Shown here: piece after piece, positions 44,366 through 53,513 of the stretch | Numbering within the stretch: position 1 is the stretch's first letter | Layout of the letters: each line of letters begins with the position of its first letter | Assembly: GCF_001425055.1 (NCBI RefSeq) | Contig: NZ_LMDK01000018.1 | Location: 248,001 to 312,000, forward strand | Direction of reading: 5' to 3' | Length of the DNA stretch: 64,000 nucleotides | Origin: Pelomonas sp. Root1237 | Lineage (GTDB): Bacteria; Pseudomonadota; Gammaproteobacteria; Burkholderiales; Burkholderiaceae_C | Translations under genes and position numbers: made by a program | The notes under the pieces: generated by a model | What the model saw: the letters and a program-made list of their open reading frames with translations, nothing else | What the model was told of the DNA's origin: nothing | The model's database searches: none

Positions 44366-47170
44366 TCAGTTGAGGGTGGCCAGCAATTTCTTGGCGTCCT
44401 CGGCCGAGGCAAAACTCACGGTGCGCAAAGCGGCGCGGAGTTCCTCGCGCGCTTCACCGCTGCGCCCCGCCTTGGCGAGCACCGCGGCAAGGTGGTAGCG
44501 AATGTCGGGGTTGTCGGGCGCGCGCAGGCGGGCGTCGCGCAGCAATTGCAACGCGCGATCGGGTTTCCCGGCGAGGTGGTTGGCCCAACCGGCGGTGTCC
44601 ATCAACATGGGGTTGCGGATGTCGACCTTGTAGGCGCGCTCGGCCATCTCCAAGGCGCCGGGGTCTTTCGACTCCATCAGCACGTTGGCGAGGTTGTTCA
44701 GCGTTTCGGCATGGTTGGGACGCTGCTTCAGGATGGCTTCGTACTGCTTGCGCGCAGCGGCGAAGTCGCGCGCGTGCAAGTGCTGCACAGCGACGGCGTT
44801 GCGCACCGCGAGGTCGCTGGGGCTGCGCTTGAGCCAGGCGTCTCCCAGCTCGACGGCGGCCTTGGGACCACTCTGGTTGCCGACGGCGCGCATCAAACGC
44901 ACCAGGCTGGCCTGGGATTTCTCGATGTCATGGGCCTTGCGCAGCGCGTCGATGGCGGCCGTGGCCTGGCCCCGGTAGGTGGCGACTTCGGCAAGCAGGT
45001 TGTAGCCGAGCGCCGACTTGGGCGCTGCCTGGATGACCTGTTTGGCGCGCTGCTCCGACTTCGCCGCATCGCCCTGCGTCAGCTCGATGCTGGCGAGCAT
45101 GGCCTGGGCCGGCAGATAGTCGGGGTTGCCGCTCAGAGCCTTGTCAAGGCTGTAGGCAGCGCCGGCGTAGTCCTTGATGCCGACTTGCTGGCGCGCGACT
45201 TCCAGCAGGCGCGGTGCATCGAAGGCGGCGCGGCGGGCGGCATTGGTCAATGTGGTCTTGGCCCCGGCCGCGTCGCCGTTGGCAGCCTGGGCGCTGGCAT
45301 AGGCCTGCAGGGCTTCGACATCCTCGGGCAGCTTGGCCAGCAAGAACTTGGCCGCGTCGACCGCGCGGGCCGGCTGGCCTTTGCGCAGGTGCCAGGCGAC
45401 GAGGGCGAAATTGGCGCGCGTTTCGCGGGCGCTGCTGGCCTCTGCGGCACTTTCCAGCCATTTGAGTGCCTCGTCGTCCTTGCCCCACAGTTCGTTCAGC
45501 AGGGCCAGTTCGAACAGCACATTGGTATTGCGCTCGTCATTTTTCAGAACTTCCCGCAGCCGCTTGTTGGCGGCTTCGAAATTGCCAGTCACGGTGTCGA
45601 TGCGAACCAGGCCCAGGCGGGCCTCCATCAGCTGCGGATCGAGCTTGAGCGCCTTCTCATAGCCGGAGCGTCCGCCGGGATAGTCGCCCGCCTGGGTCTT
45701 GGCATAGGCCTGGACCATGAGGACGGTTGCATTGTTCGGGTTGGCGCGCGCCAGGGTATCGGCCACGGCCAGGGCCTTGGGGGCCTGGCCTTCGCGCAGA
45801 TACAGGGTGACCAGCGCCAGCCCGGCATAGGTCTGCTTGGGGTCGCTCTTGTAGGCCTTGGCAAGTTCGTCGGCTGCGGGTGTCGCCTTCCCGCTTTGCA
45901 GCAGGGACAGGCCCAAAGCCGTGCGGTACTCCGGCGAATCCTTGGCCTTGATCGCGTCCTGCATCAGCGCGACGGCGCGCGAGTGCCGCCCCTGGCTCAT
46001 GTGGGCGGAAGCCAGCATCAGCAATGCCTGGCCGTCGCCCGGCCGGGCCTTCACGTAGGCGTCCAGCAATTCGACGGCGCGGTTGACGTTGGGTTCCTTC
46101 AATGCGACCTGGGCCAGCAGCTTGACGAGAGGGCTGCCGGGTTGCTGGCGGGAGGCCAGTTCCAGGAAGGGCTTGGACTTTTCCAGCTCGCCCAGGCTGT
46201 AGTGCGCCAGGCCGTTGAGCATCAGCAACTGGGTGCGGTAGCGGATGTACTCGATGGGGACGGGGTCCAGCAGGTCGGTGATCCGTTTCAACGCGGCCCG
46301 TGAAGTGGGCGCGTCGTTGGCGCGCTCGGCCAGCACAGCACGCAGATAGGCGCCGCGCGGATCGTTGGGCTTGATGGTCTGGAGCTCGTTGACCTCGGCC
46401 AGCGCCTCGGCGTCGCGGTTCAGGTCGATCAGCAGGCCGGCGCGGCCCAGGTGGGATTCGGCATGCTTGGGCTGGGCCTTGAGGGCACGCTCATAGCCGG
46501 CCAGCGCCGGGGCGACCTGGCCGTTGGCATGGAAGACGGATGCCTTTTGATAGAGAGCCTCGGCGTTGTCGGGTGAGAGCTTGAGTGCCTGGTCGGCCGC
46601 GGCATGGGCCTCGTTGAACTGGCGCCCGCGCACCCGCAGCGGGACTTCGGCGATCCAGCTGTTCACGTCGCTGGTGTTCAGCGCACGTGCATCCAGCACG
46701 CTTGCCAGTGCGGCCTTGGTATCGCCCATATCGGACTGAGCCAGAGCGCGCTCCAGCATGAGCTGCTGTTGGATGCCGGATGGCAGGCCGGCGGGCTGAA
46801 TGCGTGGGTCCTCCAGCGCCTGGGACTGCTTGCCCTGGGCATTCAGCGCCATGACCAGGGCGACGGCAACCTCGGCGCGGTTGACGCCCATGCGGATGGC
46901 CTCGCCCAGCTCGAATTCGGCCGCCGCCGGCTGGCTGTCGGCCAGCAAGGCCTTGCCCAGCAGCACGTGGACCGAGAGCTGGCTCTTGTCGGCCTGCAGC
47001 GCGTTCTTCAGCTGCACGATGGCGCCGGGAATGTCCCGCTTTTCATACCGCTGCAGAGCGTCTTCGTAGAAGCGCGAGGCCTTGGCGGCGTCCTGGGCGA
47101 GCGCGGCGGGGGCGCCGGCAATCAACAGGGCGGCCAGCAGGCCAGACAGCAAGGCGGGTTGAAGGGGCAT
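44366..47170 (-). CDS. prsT: XrtA/PEP-CTERM system TPR-repeat protein PrsT
   Basis: The product is 934 residues. An export signal ends near ALAQ (about residue 25) and nearly all the rest is tandem TPR repeats: SRFYEDALQRYEKRDIPGAI, ALLADSQPAAAEFELGEAIR and so on to AGRSGEAREELRAAL. Length, repeat style and the opening match the PEP-CTERM TPR protein (PrsT), often a lipoprotein; here no lipobox Cys is visible. It likely supports exopolysaccharide or PEP-CTERM protein handling in the cell envelope. It is upstream of a PEP-CTERM gene, but exosortase, prsK and prsR are not in the window. Confidence 0.88.
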   Translation of the reverse strand: MPLQPALLSGLLAALLIAGAPAALAQDAAKASRFYEDALQRYEKRDIPGAIVQLKNALQADKSQLSVHVLLGKALLADSQPAAAEFELGEAIRMGVNRAEVAVALVMALNAQGKQSQALEDPRIQPAGLPSGIQQQLMLERALAQSDMGDTKAALASVLDARALNTSDVNSWIAEVPLRVRGRQFNEAHAAADQALKLSPDNAEALYQKASVFHANGQVAPALAGYERALKAQPKHAESHLGRAGLLIDLNRDAEALAEVNELQTIKPNDPRGAYLRAVLAERANDAPTSRAALKRITDLLDPVPIEYIRYRTQLLMLNGLAHYSLGELEKSKPFLELASRQQPGSPLVKLLAQVALKEPNVNRAVELLDAYVKARPGDGQALLMLASAHMSQGRHSRAVALMQDAIKAKDSPEYRTALGLSLLQSGKATPAADELAKAYKSDPKQTYAGLALVTLYLREGQAPKALAVADTLARANPNNATVLMVQAYAKTQAGDYPGGRSGYEKALKLDPQLMEARLGLVRIDTVTGNFEAANKRLREVLKNDERNTNVLFELALLNELWGKDDEALKWLESAAEASSARETRANFALVAWHLRKGQPARAVDAAKFLLAKLPEDVEALQAYASAQAANGDAAGAKTTLTNAARRAAFDAPRLLEVARQQVGIKDYAGAAYSLDKALSGNPDYLPAQAMLASIELTQGDAAKSEQRAKQVIQAAPKSALGYNLLAEVATYRGQATAAIDALRKAHDIEKSQASLVRLMRAVGNQSGPKAAVELGDAWLKRSPSDLAVRNAVAVQHLHARDFAAARKQYEAILKQRPNHAETLNNLANVLMESKDPGALEMAERAYKVDIRNPMLMDTAGWANHLAGKPDRALQLLRDARLRAPDNPDIRYHLAAVLAKAGRSGEAREELRAALRTVSFASAEDAKKLLATLN

Positions 47171-47226
47171 CGAGGCGGACCGGCTAGGGAGGGGCGCCGG
47201 ATTCTTGCAGAAGCCGCCCGCTGCTA

Positions 47227-47895
47227 TCAGTGCTGCAGCTCCAAAGTCATGACGTCGTTCTCGCGCCGCATCTGGAAGCGGTTCAGAAAGCTGTTGCCAA
47301 GCAGCACATGGCTCATCAGGCCGGGGATGACGATGGCCTCGACGTCGCGAACCTCGACGCTGCCGATGCGCACGCTCGCCAACTGGAGCTGATAGGCCGG
47401 CACGACGCCATTGGCCGTCTGGGTGACGATGCGCCTGCCGTACATATAGCGCAGGCCCAGCTTTTCGGCCTCGATCTGGCCGATGGAGATGCTGGTCGCC
47501 CCGGTGTCGACGAGGAAGCTCGTGACCTGGCCGTTGATCATGCCCAGCGTCGTGAAATGTCCGCCGGGGCCTACGGGCAGCACGATCTGGCGCGGCGGCG
47601 CGGCATTCTGCGCAAGCACTCGGCCCGGTGCGGCGCCGAGGGCGAGAGCCTGGCGCCGACCGCCGTATTCCACGACGGCGCGACCATCCTCCAGTGAGAT
47701 CAACCGGACGCCCTTGACCATGGCGCCGACCTCGACAGTGCGCGGCTCACCGTCGATGACCAACAGGGCCGCGCGTGATCCCAGCATGCCATTGAGCTGG
47801 ACCTGCGATGGCGGGGGTGGCAGCGGCTGCGCCGGGGCGCGGCTCGTGGCCAGCAACAGGAGAAGGGGCGCAATGAGCCCCGTAAAGCGGCGCAT
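47227..47895 (-). CDS. Exported retropepsin-like aspartic protease
   Basis: The product is 222 residues. After a signal peptide (to about residue 23) and a region of unknown fold, the C-terminal half carries FLVDTGATSISIG, the single catalytic DTGA motif of the retroviral-type TIGR02281 clan AA family. GNSFLNRFQM near the end is also typical. It should act as a dimer in the periplasm. The ATG at 47895 is three bases beyond the yajQ stop on the same strand; prsT follows 56 bp downstream. Confidence 0.86.
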   Translation of the reverse strand: MRRFTGLIAPLLLLLATSRAPAQPLPPPPSQVQLNGMLGSRAALLVIDGEPRTVEVGAMVKGVRLISLEDGRAVVEYGGRRQALALGAAPGRVLAQNAAPPRQIVLPVGPGGHFTTLGMINGQVTSFLVDTGATSISIGQIEAEKLGLRYMYGRRIVTQTANGVVPAYQLQLASVRIGSVEVRDVEAIVIPGLMSHVLLGNSFLNRFQMRRENDVMTLELQH

Positions 47896-47897
47896 GC

Positions 47898-48386
47898 TCA
47901 ATCGCGGAAATTGTTGTAGGTGAGCGGCGTGTCGCTGAAGTTCTTCTTCAGGTGGGCGATGCCGGTCTGCAGGTCGTCGCGGTTCTTGCCGGTCACGCGC
48001 ACGGCATCACCCTGGATGCTGGCCTGGACCTTGAGCTTGCTTTCCTTCAGCGAGTTCACGATCTTCTTGGCCAGCGCTGCCTCGATGCCTTCCTTGATCT
48101 TGTAGACCTGGCGCACCTTGTCGCCACCGAGCTTTTCGATCTTCTCGGCCTTGTCGAGGAAGCTGATCACCACGTCCTGCTTGGTCAGCTTGCCGTACAA
48201 CACAGCCTCGATCTGCTCCAGCTGGAACTCGCTGTCGCCCGTGGCGTGGATTTCCTTGTCCTTGAGCTCGACCTTGGCGCCCGTGCCCTTGAAGTCAAAA
48301 CGGGTGCCGATTTCCTTGATGGCGTTGTCCACGCCATTGCGGATCTTGACGTGATCGGGCTCGAGAACAGTGTCGAAGCTGGGCAT
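47898..48386 (-). CDS. YajQ family nucleotide-binding protein
   Basis: The product is 162 residues: [58 protein letters not shown] and the C-terminal [25 protein letters not shown] region (last part YNNFRD). This is the YajQ (UPF0234) family, two RNA-binding-like ferredoxin folds. Some members bind cyclic di-GMP and act in virulence regulation. It starts at the ATG at 48386, is divergent from murB and is the first gene of the unit with the aspartic protease. Confidence 0.94.
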   Translation of the reverse strand: MPSFDTVLEPDHVKIRNGVDNAIKEIGTRFDFKGTGAKVELKDKEIHATGDSEFQLEQIEAVLYGKLTKQDVVISFLDKAEKIEKLGGDKVRQVYKIKEGIEAALAKKIVNSLKESKLKVQASIQGDAVRVTGKNRDDLQTGIAHLKKNFSDTPLTYNNFRD

Positions 48387-48459
48387 TTGGGAGGTCGGTA
48401 GATGAATCGGCGAAAATTTTGCTGTTTGCGCGCCGCGCAAACCATCCAAAAATTGTCCC

Positions 48460-49533
48460 ATGTCCACGCAGTTACAGACCCCCTCGAACGGAGTGCCGCT
48501 CCCCCTCCATATCGAGGCGGACGTCAATCTCAAGCCCTACAACACCTTCGGCCTGCCGGCCGTGGCGAAGCGCCTGGTGCGCATCCGCGAGGCGGCCGAC
48601 GTCCGCCGCGTCGTCGATCACCCCGAACTGGGCCGTGCGCCCAAGTTCGTGCTGGGCGGCGGCAGCAACCTCGTCTTGACCAAGGATGTCGATGCCGTCG
48701 TGCTGAAGGTGGAAATTACCGGCATCCGGCTGTTGGAAGCGCGCGACGACGCCTGGATCGTCGAGGCAGGTGCCGGCGTCGTCTGGCATGAGCTGGTCAC
48801 CTGGACGCTGGACCACGGCTACCCAGGCCTGGAGAACATGGCGCTGATCCCCGGCACGGTGGGGGCCGCACCGGTGCAGAACATCGGCGCCTACGGTATC
48901 GAGGTCAAGGACCGGCTGGAGGCCGTCGAGGTCATGGATCTCATCACCGGGCGGCCGGCCCTGCTGCCGGCGGAGGTCTGCCGCTTCGGCTACCGCGACA
49001 GCGTGTTCAAGCACAGCGACTTCGGCGGTCTGGCGGGCAAGAGCGTCATCACCCGTGTGCGCTTTCGCCTGCCCCGGCCCTGGCAGCCGGTGCTCGGTTA
49101 CCTCGAAATTGAACGCAAGATGGCCGAGACCGGCATCACCGCGCCGGATGCGCGCCAGATCTACGACTGGATCTGCGCCGTGCGCCGCGCCAAGCTGCCC
49201 GACCCTGCCGTCATCGGCAATGCCGGCAGCTTCTTCAAGAACCCGGTCGTCACGGCCGAGCAGTGCCGCGACATCATTGGCCGCGACCCCGGCATCGTTC
49301 ACTATCCCATGCCCGACGGAAGCGTGAAGCTGGCCGCCGGGTGGATGATCGACGCCTGCGGCTGGAAGGGGAAGACAGTGGGCGGAGCGGCGGTTTACGA
49401 AAAACAAGCCTTGGTGCTGGTCAACAAGGCGGACGCGCGCGGCGCGGAAGTCGTGACGCTGGCACGGGCCATCCAGGAGAGCGTCTACGGGCGCTTTGGC
49501 ATCCGGCTGGAGCCGGAGCCGGTCGTCCTATGA
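48460..49533 (+). CDS. murB: UDP-N-acetylenolpyruvoylglucosamine reductase
   Basis: MurB is the NADPH/FAD enzyme that completes UDP-MurNAc in peptidoglycan synthesis. The 357-residue product has [64 protein letters not shown] with the catalytic Ser, and [16 protein letters not shown]. It is type I MurB. The stop overlaps the ligase gene start (ATGA). Confidence 0.97.
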   Translation: MSTQLQTPSNGVPLPLHIEADVNLKPYNTFGLPAVAKRLVRIREAADVRRVVDHPELGRAPKFVLGGGSNLVLTKDVDAVVLKVEITGIRLLEARDDAWIVEAGAGVVWHELVTWTLDHGYPGLENMALIPGTVGAAPVQNIGAYGIEVKDRLEAVEVMDLITGRPALLPAEVCRFGYRDSVFKHSDFGGLAGKSVITRVRFRLPRPWQPVLGYLEIERKMAETGITAPDARQIYDWICAVRRAKLPDPAVIGNAGSFFKNPVVTAEQCRDIIGRDPGIVHYPMPDGSVKLAAGWMIDACGWKGKTVGGAAVYEKQALVLVNKADARGAEVVTLARAIQESVYGRFGIRLEPEPVVL

Positions 49534-50348
49534 GGCTAACCCGGCGTGCACTCTTGGGCCTGCTGGGGGCTGCCGGGCTTCCAGCTTGGGCGCTGGAGCC
49601 GCTGCTAGCGCGCAATGCGCCGGCCGGCATCGACCCGCGGCCCTATCTCGTCAGCGAGAAGTTCGATGGCGTGCGGGCGTTGTGGGATGGGCAGGCTTTG
49701 AAGTTCCGCAGCGGTCGCACCGTCGCTGCGCCGGCCTGGTTCCTGGCCGAACTTCCCAGGCAGCCGCTCGACGGTGAACTGTGGATGGGGCGGCGCAGCT
49801 TTGATGCGCTATCGGCGGCCGTACGGCGCACCGAGCCGGTGGACGCCGAATGGCGGCTCGTCAGCTATCGCGTCTTCGAGCTGCCAGCGGGCGACGGGGA
49901 TTTCGAGCGGCGCGCGGCCAAGCTCGCGACGATGGCTGGCGGCGTCGTCATGCCGGTGCAGCAACAGCGCCTCAGCTCCAACGCCGAACTTCGGGCCAGG
50001 CTCAAGCAGGTGGTCGACGCCGGTGGCGAGGGCCTGATGCTGCACCGGGCCGACGCGCCGCTGGCCTCGGGCCGCAGCGACCTGCTGCTCAAGCTCAAGC
50101 CGCTGGCGGATGCCGAAGCCGTTGTCGTCGGCCATGAGCCGGGCAAGGGACGGCTGGCGGGTCAGCTGGGGGCACTGGAGTTGCAGACACCCGAGGGCCA
50201 GCGCTTCAAGCTGGGCACCGGCTTCAGCGACGCCCAGCGCCGCGACCCGCCGCCCATCGGCTCGACTGTCACCTATCGCTATCGCGACCTGACGCCGAGT
50301 GGCAAGCCCCGCTTCGCGAGCTTCCTGCGGGTGGCCGAGGCGTTCTGA
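49530..50348 (+). CDS. Secreted ATP-dependent DNA ligase (Lig E type)
   Basis: The product is 272 residues. RRALLGLLGAAGLPAWA is an export signal with twin arginines, so the enzyme acts outside the cytoplasm. The adenylation domain has the nucleotidyl-Lys motif SEKFDGVRALWDG, then DGELWMGRRSFD, GGEGLMLHR and LLLKLKP. A C-terminal OB domain follows (FKLGTGFSDAQR and the VTYRYRDLTPSGKPRFASF stretch, cited as TYRYRDLTPSG). This is the minimal LigE/LigB-like layout without extra domains. Family members are found in proteobacteria including naturally competent ones; the role is debated. Translation is coupled to murB. Confidence 0.88.
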   Translation: MRLTRRALLGLLGAAGLPAWALEPLLARNAPAGIDPRPYLVSEKFDGVRALWDGQALKFRSGRTVAAPAWFLAELPRQPLDGELWMGRRSFDALSAAVRRTEPVDAEWRLVSYRVFELPAGDGDFERRAAKLATMAGGVVMPVQQQRLSSNAELRARLKQVVDAGGEGLMLHRADAPLASGRSDLLLKLKPLADAEAVVVGHEPGKGRLAGQLGALELQTPEGQRFKLGTGFSDAQRRDPPPIGSTVTYRYRDLTPSGKPRFASFLRVAEAF

Positions 50349-50355
50349 AGGCTTG

Positions 50356-50436
50356 TCAAAGCCAGCTCAGCAGCTTCTGCAACCACAGAGGCAGCGGGCG
50401 GCCGGGGACGTAGTTCTGGCGGTACTGGCTGTGCAT
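50356..50436 (-). CDS. LexA-controlled 26-residue microprotein (new candidate)
   Basis: An ATG at 50436 is preceded by GAGGAG with a six-base spacer, an excellent ribosome site, and leads to a 26-codon frame ending in TGA. The peptide is basic (two Arg, one Lys, one His, no acidic residue). It has a Tyr/Pro-rich first half and an amphipathic, Trp-rich end, LPLWLQKLLSWL. A perfect LexA-type operator ends 18 bases before the start. I know no family for it. The layout recalls LexA-controlled small membrane-active peptides such as TisB, although this one is shorter in hydrophobic length. It ends 8 bp from the convergent DNA ligase gene. Confidence 0.7.
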   Translation of the reverse strand: MHSQYRQNYVPGRPLPLWLQKLLSWL

Positions 50437-50454
50437 GGCGGGCTCCTCAAAAGC

Positions 50455-50480
50455 GAATACTGTTGATTTATACAGTATTC
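50455..50480 (-). promoter_or_regulatory. LexA (SOS) box
   Basis: GAATACTGT-N8-ACAGTATTC has two perfect 9-bp inverted arms and contains the full CTGT-N8-ACAG LexA core with flanking TA. On the minus strand the spacer includes TATAAA, a possible -10 element, so LexA would cover the promoter of the microprotein gene. The box starts beyond the argG stop and faces only the microprotein gene. Confidence 0.88.
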
Positions 50481-50510
50481 ACCCGGGCCTCGCCAGTGTT
50501 CAGCGGGAAA

Positions 50511-51836
<1,326 letters not shown>

Positions 51837-52100
51837 TTAGACGAGGTTCTGCCACTCGGGGTGGCGCTGGATGTAGAGCTGGACGTAGCTGCAGGCGGGC
51901 ACGACCTTGAGGCCTTCTGCGCGGGCCCATTGCAGGCCGGCCTCAACCAACTTGGCGGCGAGACCTTGGCCACGATAGGCCGGCGGCACGCCGGTGTGGG
52001 TGAACACGACGCGGCCAGCGCTCAGCTCGTAGTCGAGCACGCTGAGGGGCGTGGTCGGCAGCGTGAAGCGCTGGTGGCCGGGTTCGTGCCGGGGTGTCAT
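51837..52100 (-). CDS. Small GNAT-fold protein (YjdJ/COG2388 type)
   Basis: The product is 87 residues. VLDYELSAGRVVFTHTGVPP, AYRGQGLAAKLVEAGLQWAR (acetyl-CoA-binding loop RGQGLA) and KVVPACSYVQLYIQRHPEW are the pattern of the short acetyltransferase-like COG2388 proteins. Enzymatic activity is unproven. ATG at 52100 overlaps the yaeQ stop (ATGA), and argG follows 12 bp later, so yaeQ, this gene and argG are likely co-transcribed. Confidence 0.85.
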   Translation of the reverse strand: MTPRHEPGHQRFTLPTTPLSVLDYELSAGRVVFTHTGVPPAYRGQGLAAKLVEAGLQWARAEGLKVVPACSYVQLYIQRHPEWQNLV

Positions 52101-52657
52101 TCGGTGGGTGCCTTCAGGGCAACCGGGTGGACCTCCACCGATGCGCTGGCGGTCGACACGTAGACGCTGCCGTCCTGGATGCTGATCTGCAGCTGCATGC
52201 TGCGTTCGGCCAGGGCTGCCAGGGCCTGGGACTGCTCGGCGGGAATCTGCCATACGGCCAGGCGTGGCGCGCGCGTCAGCTTGTTTTCGATGCCGCTCCA
52301 CCACACCGGCGTGCTGGATGCGAAGCTGTAGACGCTGACGCGGCGGGCGCGGCCATGGGCCTTCATCAGACGGCGTTCGTCGGGCTGGCCGAGGTCGATC
52401 CAGTGCTGCAGCTCGCCCGTCAGGTCGGGTTGCCAGAGATCGGGTTCGTCCACGTCGGACAGGCCCTTGGTGAATTCGAGCCGGCCGTTGAGATCGTCGG
52501 CCGGCACATTCAGTGCATAGGCCAGCACGCGGATCATCATGCGCTCGTCGGTCTCGCTCGGGTGGCGGGCGATCGTGAGGGCGTGGTCGCCGTAGACATG
52601 GCGGTCCATGTCGGCGATCTGCAGCTGGGCTTTGTGGATGGTGGCTTTGAGCGCCAT
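52097..52657 (-). CDS. YaeQ family protein
   Basis: The product is 186 residues: MALKATIHKAQLQIADMDRH, HPSETDERMMIRVLAYALN, DVDEPDLWQPDLTGELQHWI and GQPDERRLMKAHGRA are typical YaeQ blocks, with the PD-(D/E)xK-nuclease-like fold of the family. The biological role is unknown. It is first in a unit with the small GNAT gene and argG. Confidence 0.92.
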   Translation of the reverse strand: MALKATIHKAQLQIADMDRHVYGDHALTIARHPSETDERMMIRVLAYALNVPADDLNGRLEFTKGLSDVDEPDLWQPDLTGELQHWIDLGQPDERRLMKAHGRARRVSVYSFASSTPVWWSGIENKLTRAPRLAVWQIPAEQSQALAALAERSMQLQISIQDGSVYVSTASASVEVHPVALKAPTE

Positions 52658-52772
52658 GGGGAAGGGGCCGGGGCCCCTGTAACGAAGAGCAGCCGAGGAT
52701 TATCGCGGCGAAGCCTCGTGGCATCATTCCGCCTCCCGCTTTGAACCTTCGCAACCCGGTTGCGCCCTCTTC

Positions 52773-53435
52773 ATGAAACGCATTCTTCTTACGTTGGCCT
52801 TGGGTCTCGCTGTCTCCGCCCAGGCACAAGTCACCACCAATTCCAAGGCCAAGGTCGACCCGAAGAACAACAAGGTCAGCAACCCGGTTGTCGAGAAGCC
52901 CAAGGCCAAACTGATGTCGCGCGACGAATTGCGCGCCTGCATCACCCAGCAGGACAACAACAGCAAGGAAGCCGAGGCCATCAAGGCCGAGCAGGCTTCC
53001 TACAAGGCCAATGCCGACAAACTCAAGTCGGAGAAGGCCACCCTTGAGGCCGCCGAGGCCGTGCTGGGCAAGCAGATCGCCGACGTGAAGGCCGAGAAGG
53101 AAGCCATCCTGAAGGCGCACGAGGCGCTGACGGCCGAGGCCCCCAAGCTCGAGAAGGCCGAACTGAAGGCTCGCAACGACGCCTATACGGCGCGCACCAC
53201 AGCTTTCGGCACGGCGGTCGAGGCCGTCAAGGCCGCGGATGCCGAGCAAGGCATCAAGCGCAAGGGCTTCTCTGACAAGGTGGACGCGTTGGATGCCCAG
53301 TTCAAGGCGCTCGAAGAGCGCACCGAGAAGCACTTCGACGGCAACGACAAGTGGAAGGCCGAGTGCCAGAACAAGGCCTACGACGAGAACGACGAGAAGG
53401 CCATCCGCAAGGAAAAGGCGGCCGCGGGCAAGTGA
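52773..53435 (+). CDS. Exported coiled-coil protein, unknown family
   Basis: The product is 220 residues. A signal peptide ends at AQA (residue 18). The mature protein is Lys/Glu/Ala-rich with long heptad-like helices (about residues 55-190): EAEAIKAEQASYKANADKLK, EAAEAVLGKQIADVKAEKE and AEQGIKRKGFSDKVDALD. Two Cys near the ends (CITQQ at about 58 and CQNK at about 200) could bridge. I do not recognise a family. It likely forms an extended periplasmic rod. A good terminator follows. Confidence 0.75.
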   Translation: MKRILLTLALGLAVSAQAQVTTNSKAKVDPKNNKVSNPVVEKPKAKLMSRDELRACITQQDNNSKEAEAIKAEQASYKANADKLKSEKATLEAAEAVLGKQIADVKAEKEAILKAHEALTAEAPKLEKAELKARNDAYTARTTAFGTAVEAVKAADAEQGIKRKGFSDKVDALDAQFKALEERTEKHFDGNDKWKAECQNKAYDENDEKAIRKEKAAAGK

Positions 53436-53463
53436 TCCGCGCCGTTCACTGACCCTTGCAAGC

Positions 53464-53500
53464 GGGCCGCCTCCGGCAGGAAGCGGCCCTTTTTGTTTTC
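53464..53500 (+). terminator. Terminator of the coiled-coil gene
   Basis: GGGCCGC (53464-53470) pairs with GCGGCCC (53483-53489), and TTTTTGTTTT follows. It lies 29 bp after the stop and just ahead of the M3 peptidase gene. Confidence 0.8.
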
Positions 53501-53513
53501 TGAAGGACTTTGC

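Noticed and set aside
44318-46303. 661-codon plus-strand frame within prsT
   Set aside because: Antisense to tandem TPR repeats; the repeats themselves make the opposite strand stop-poor.
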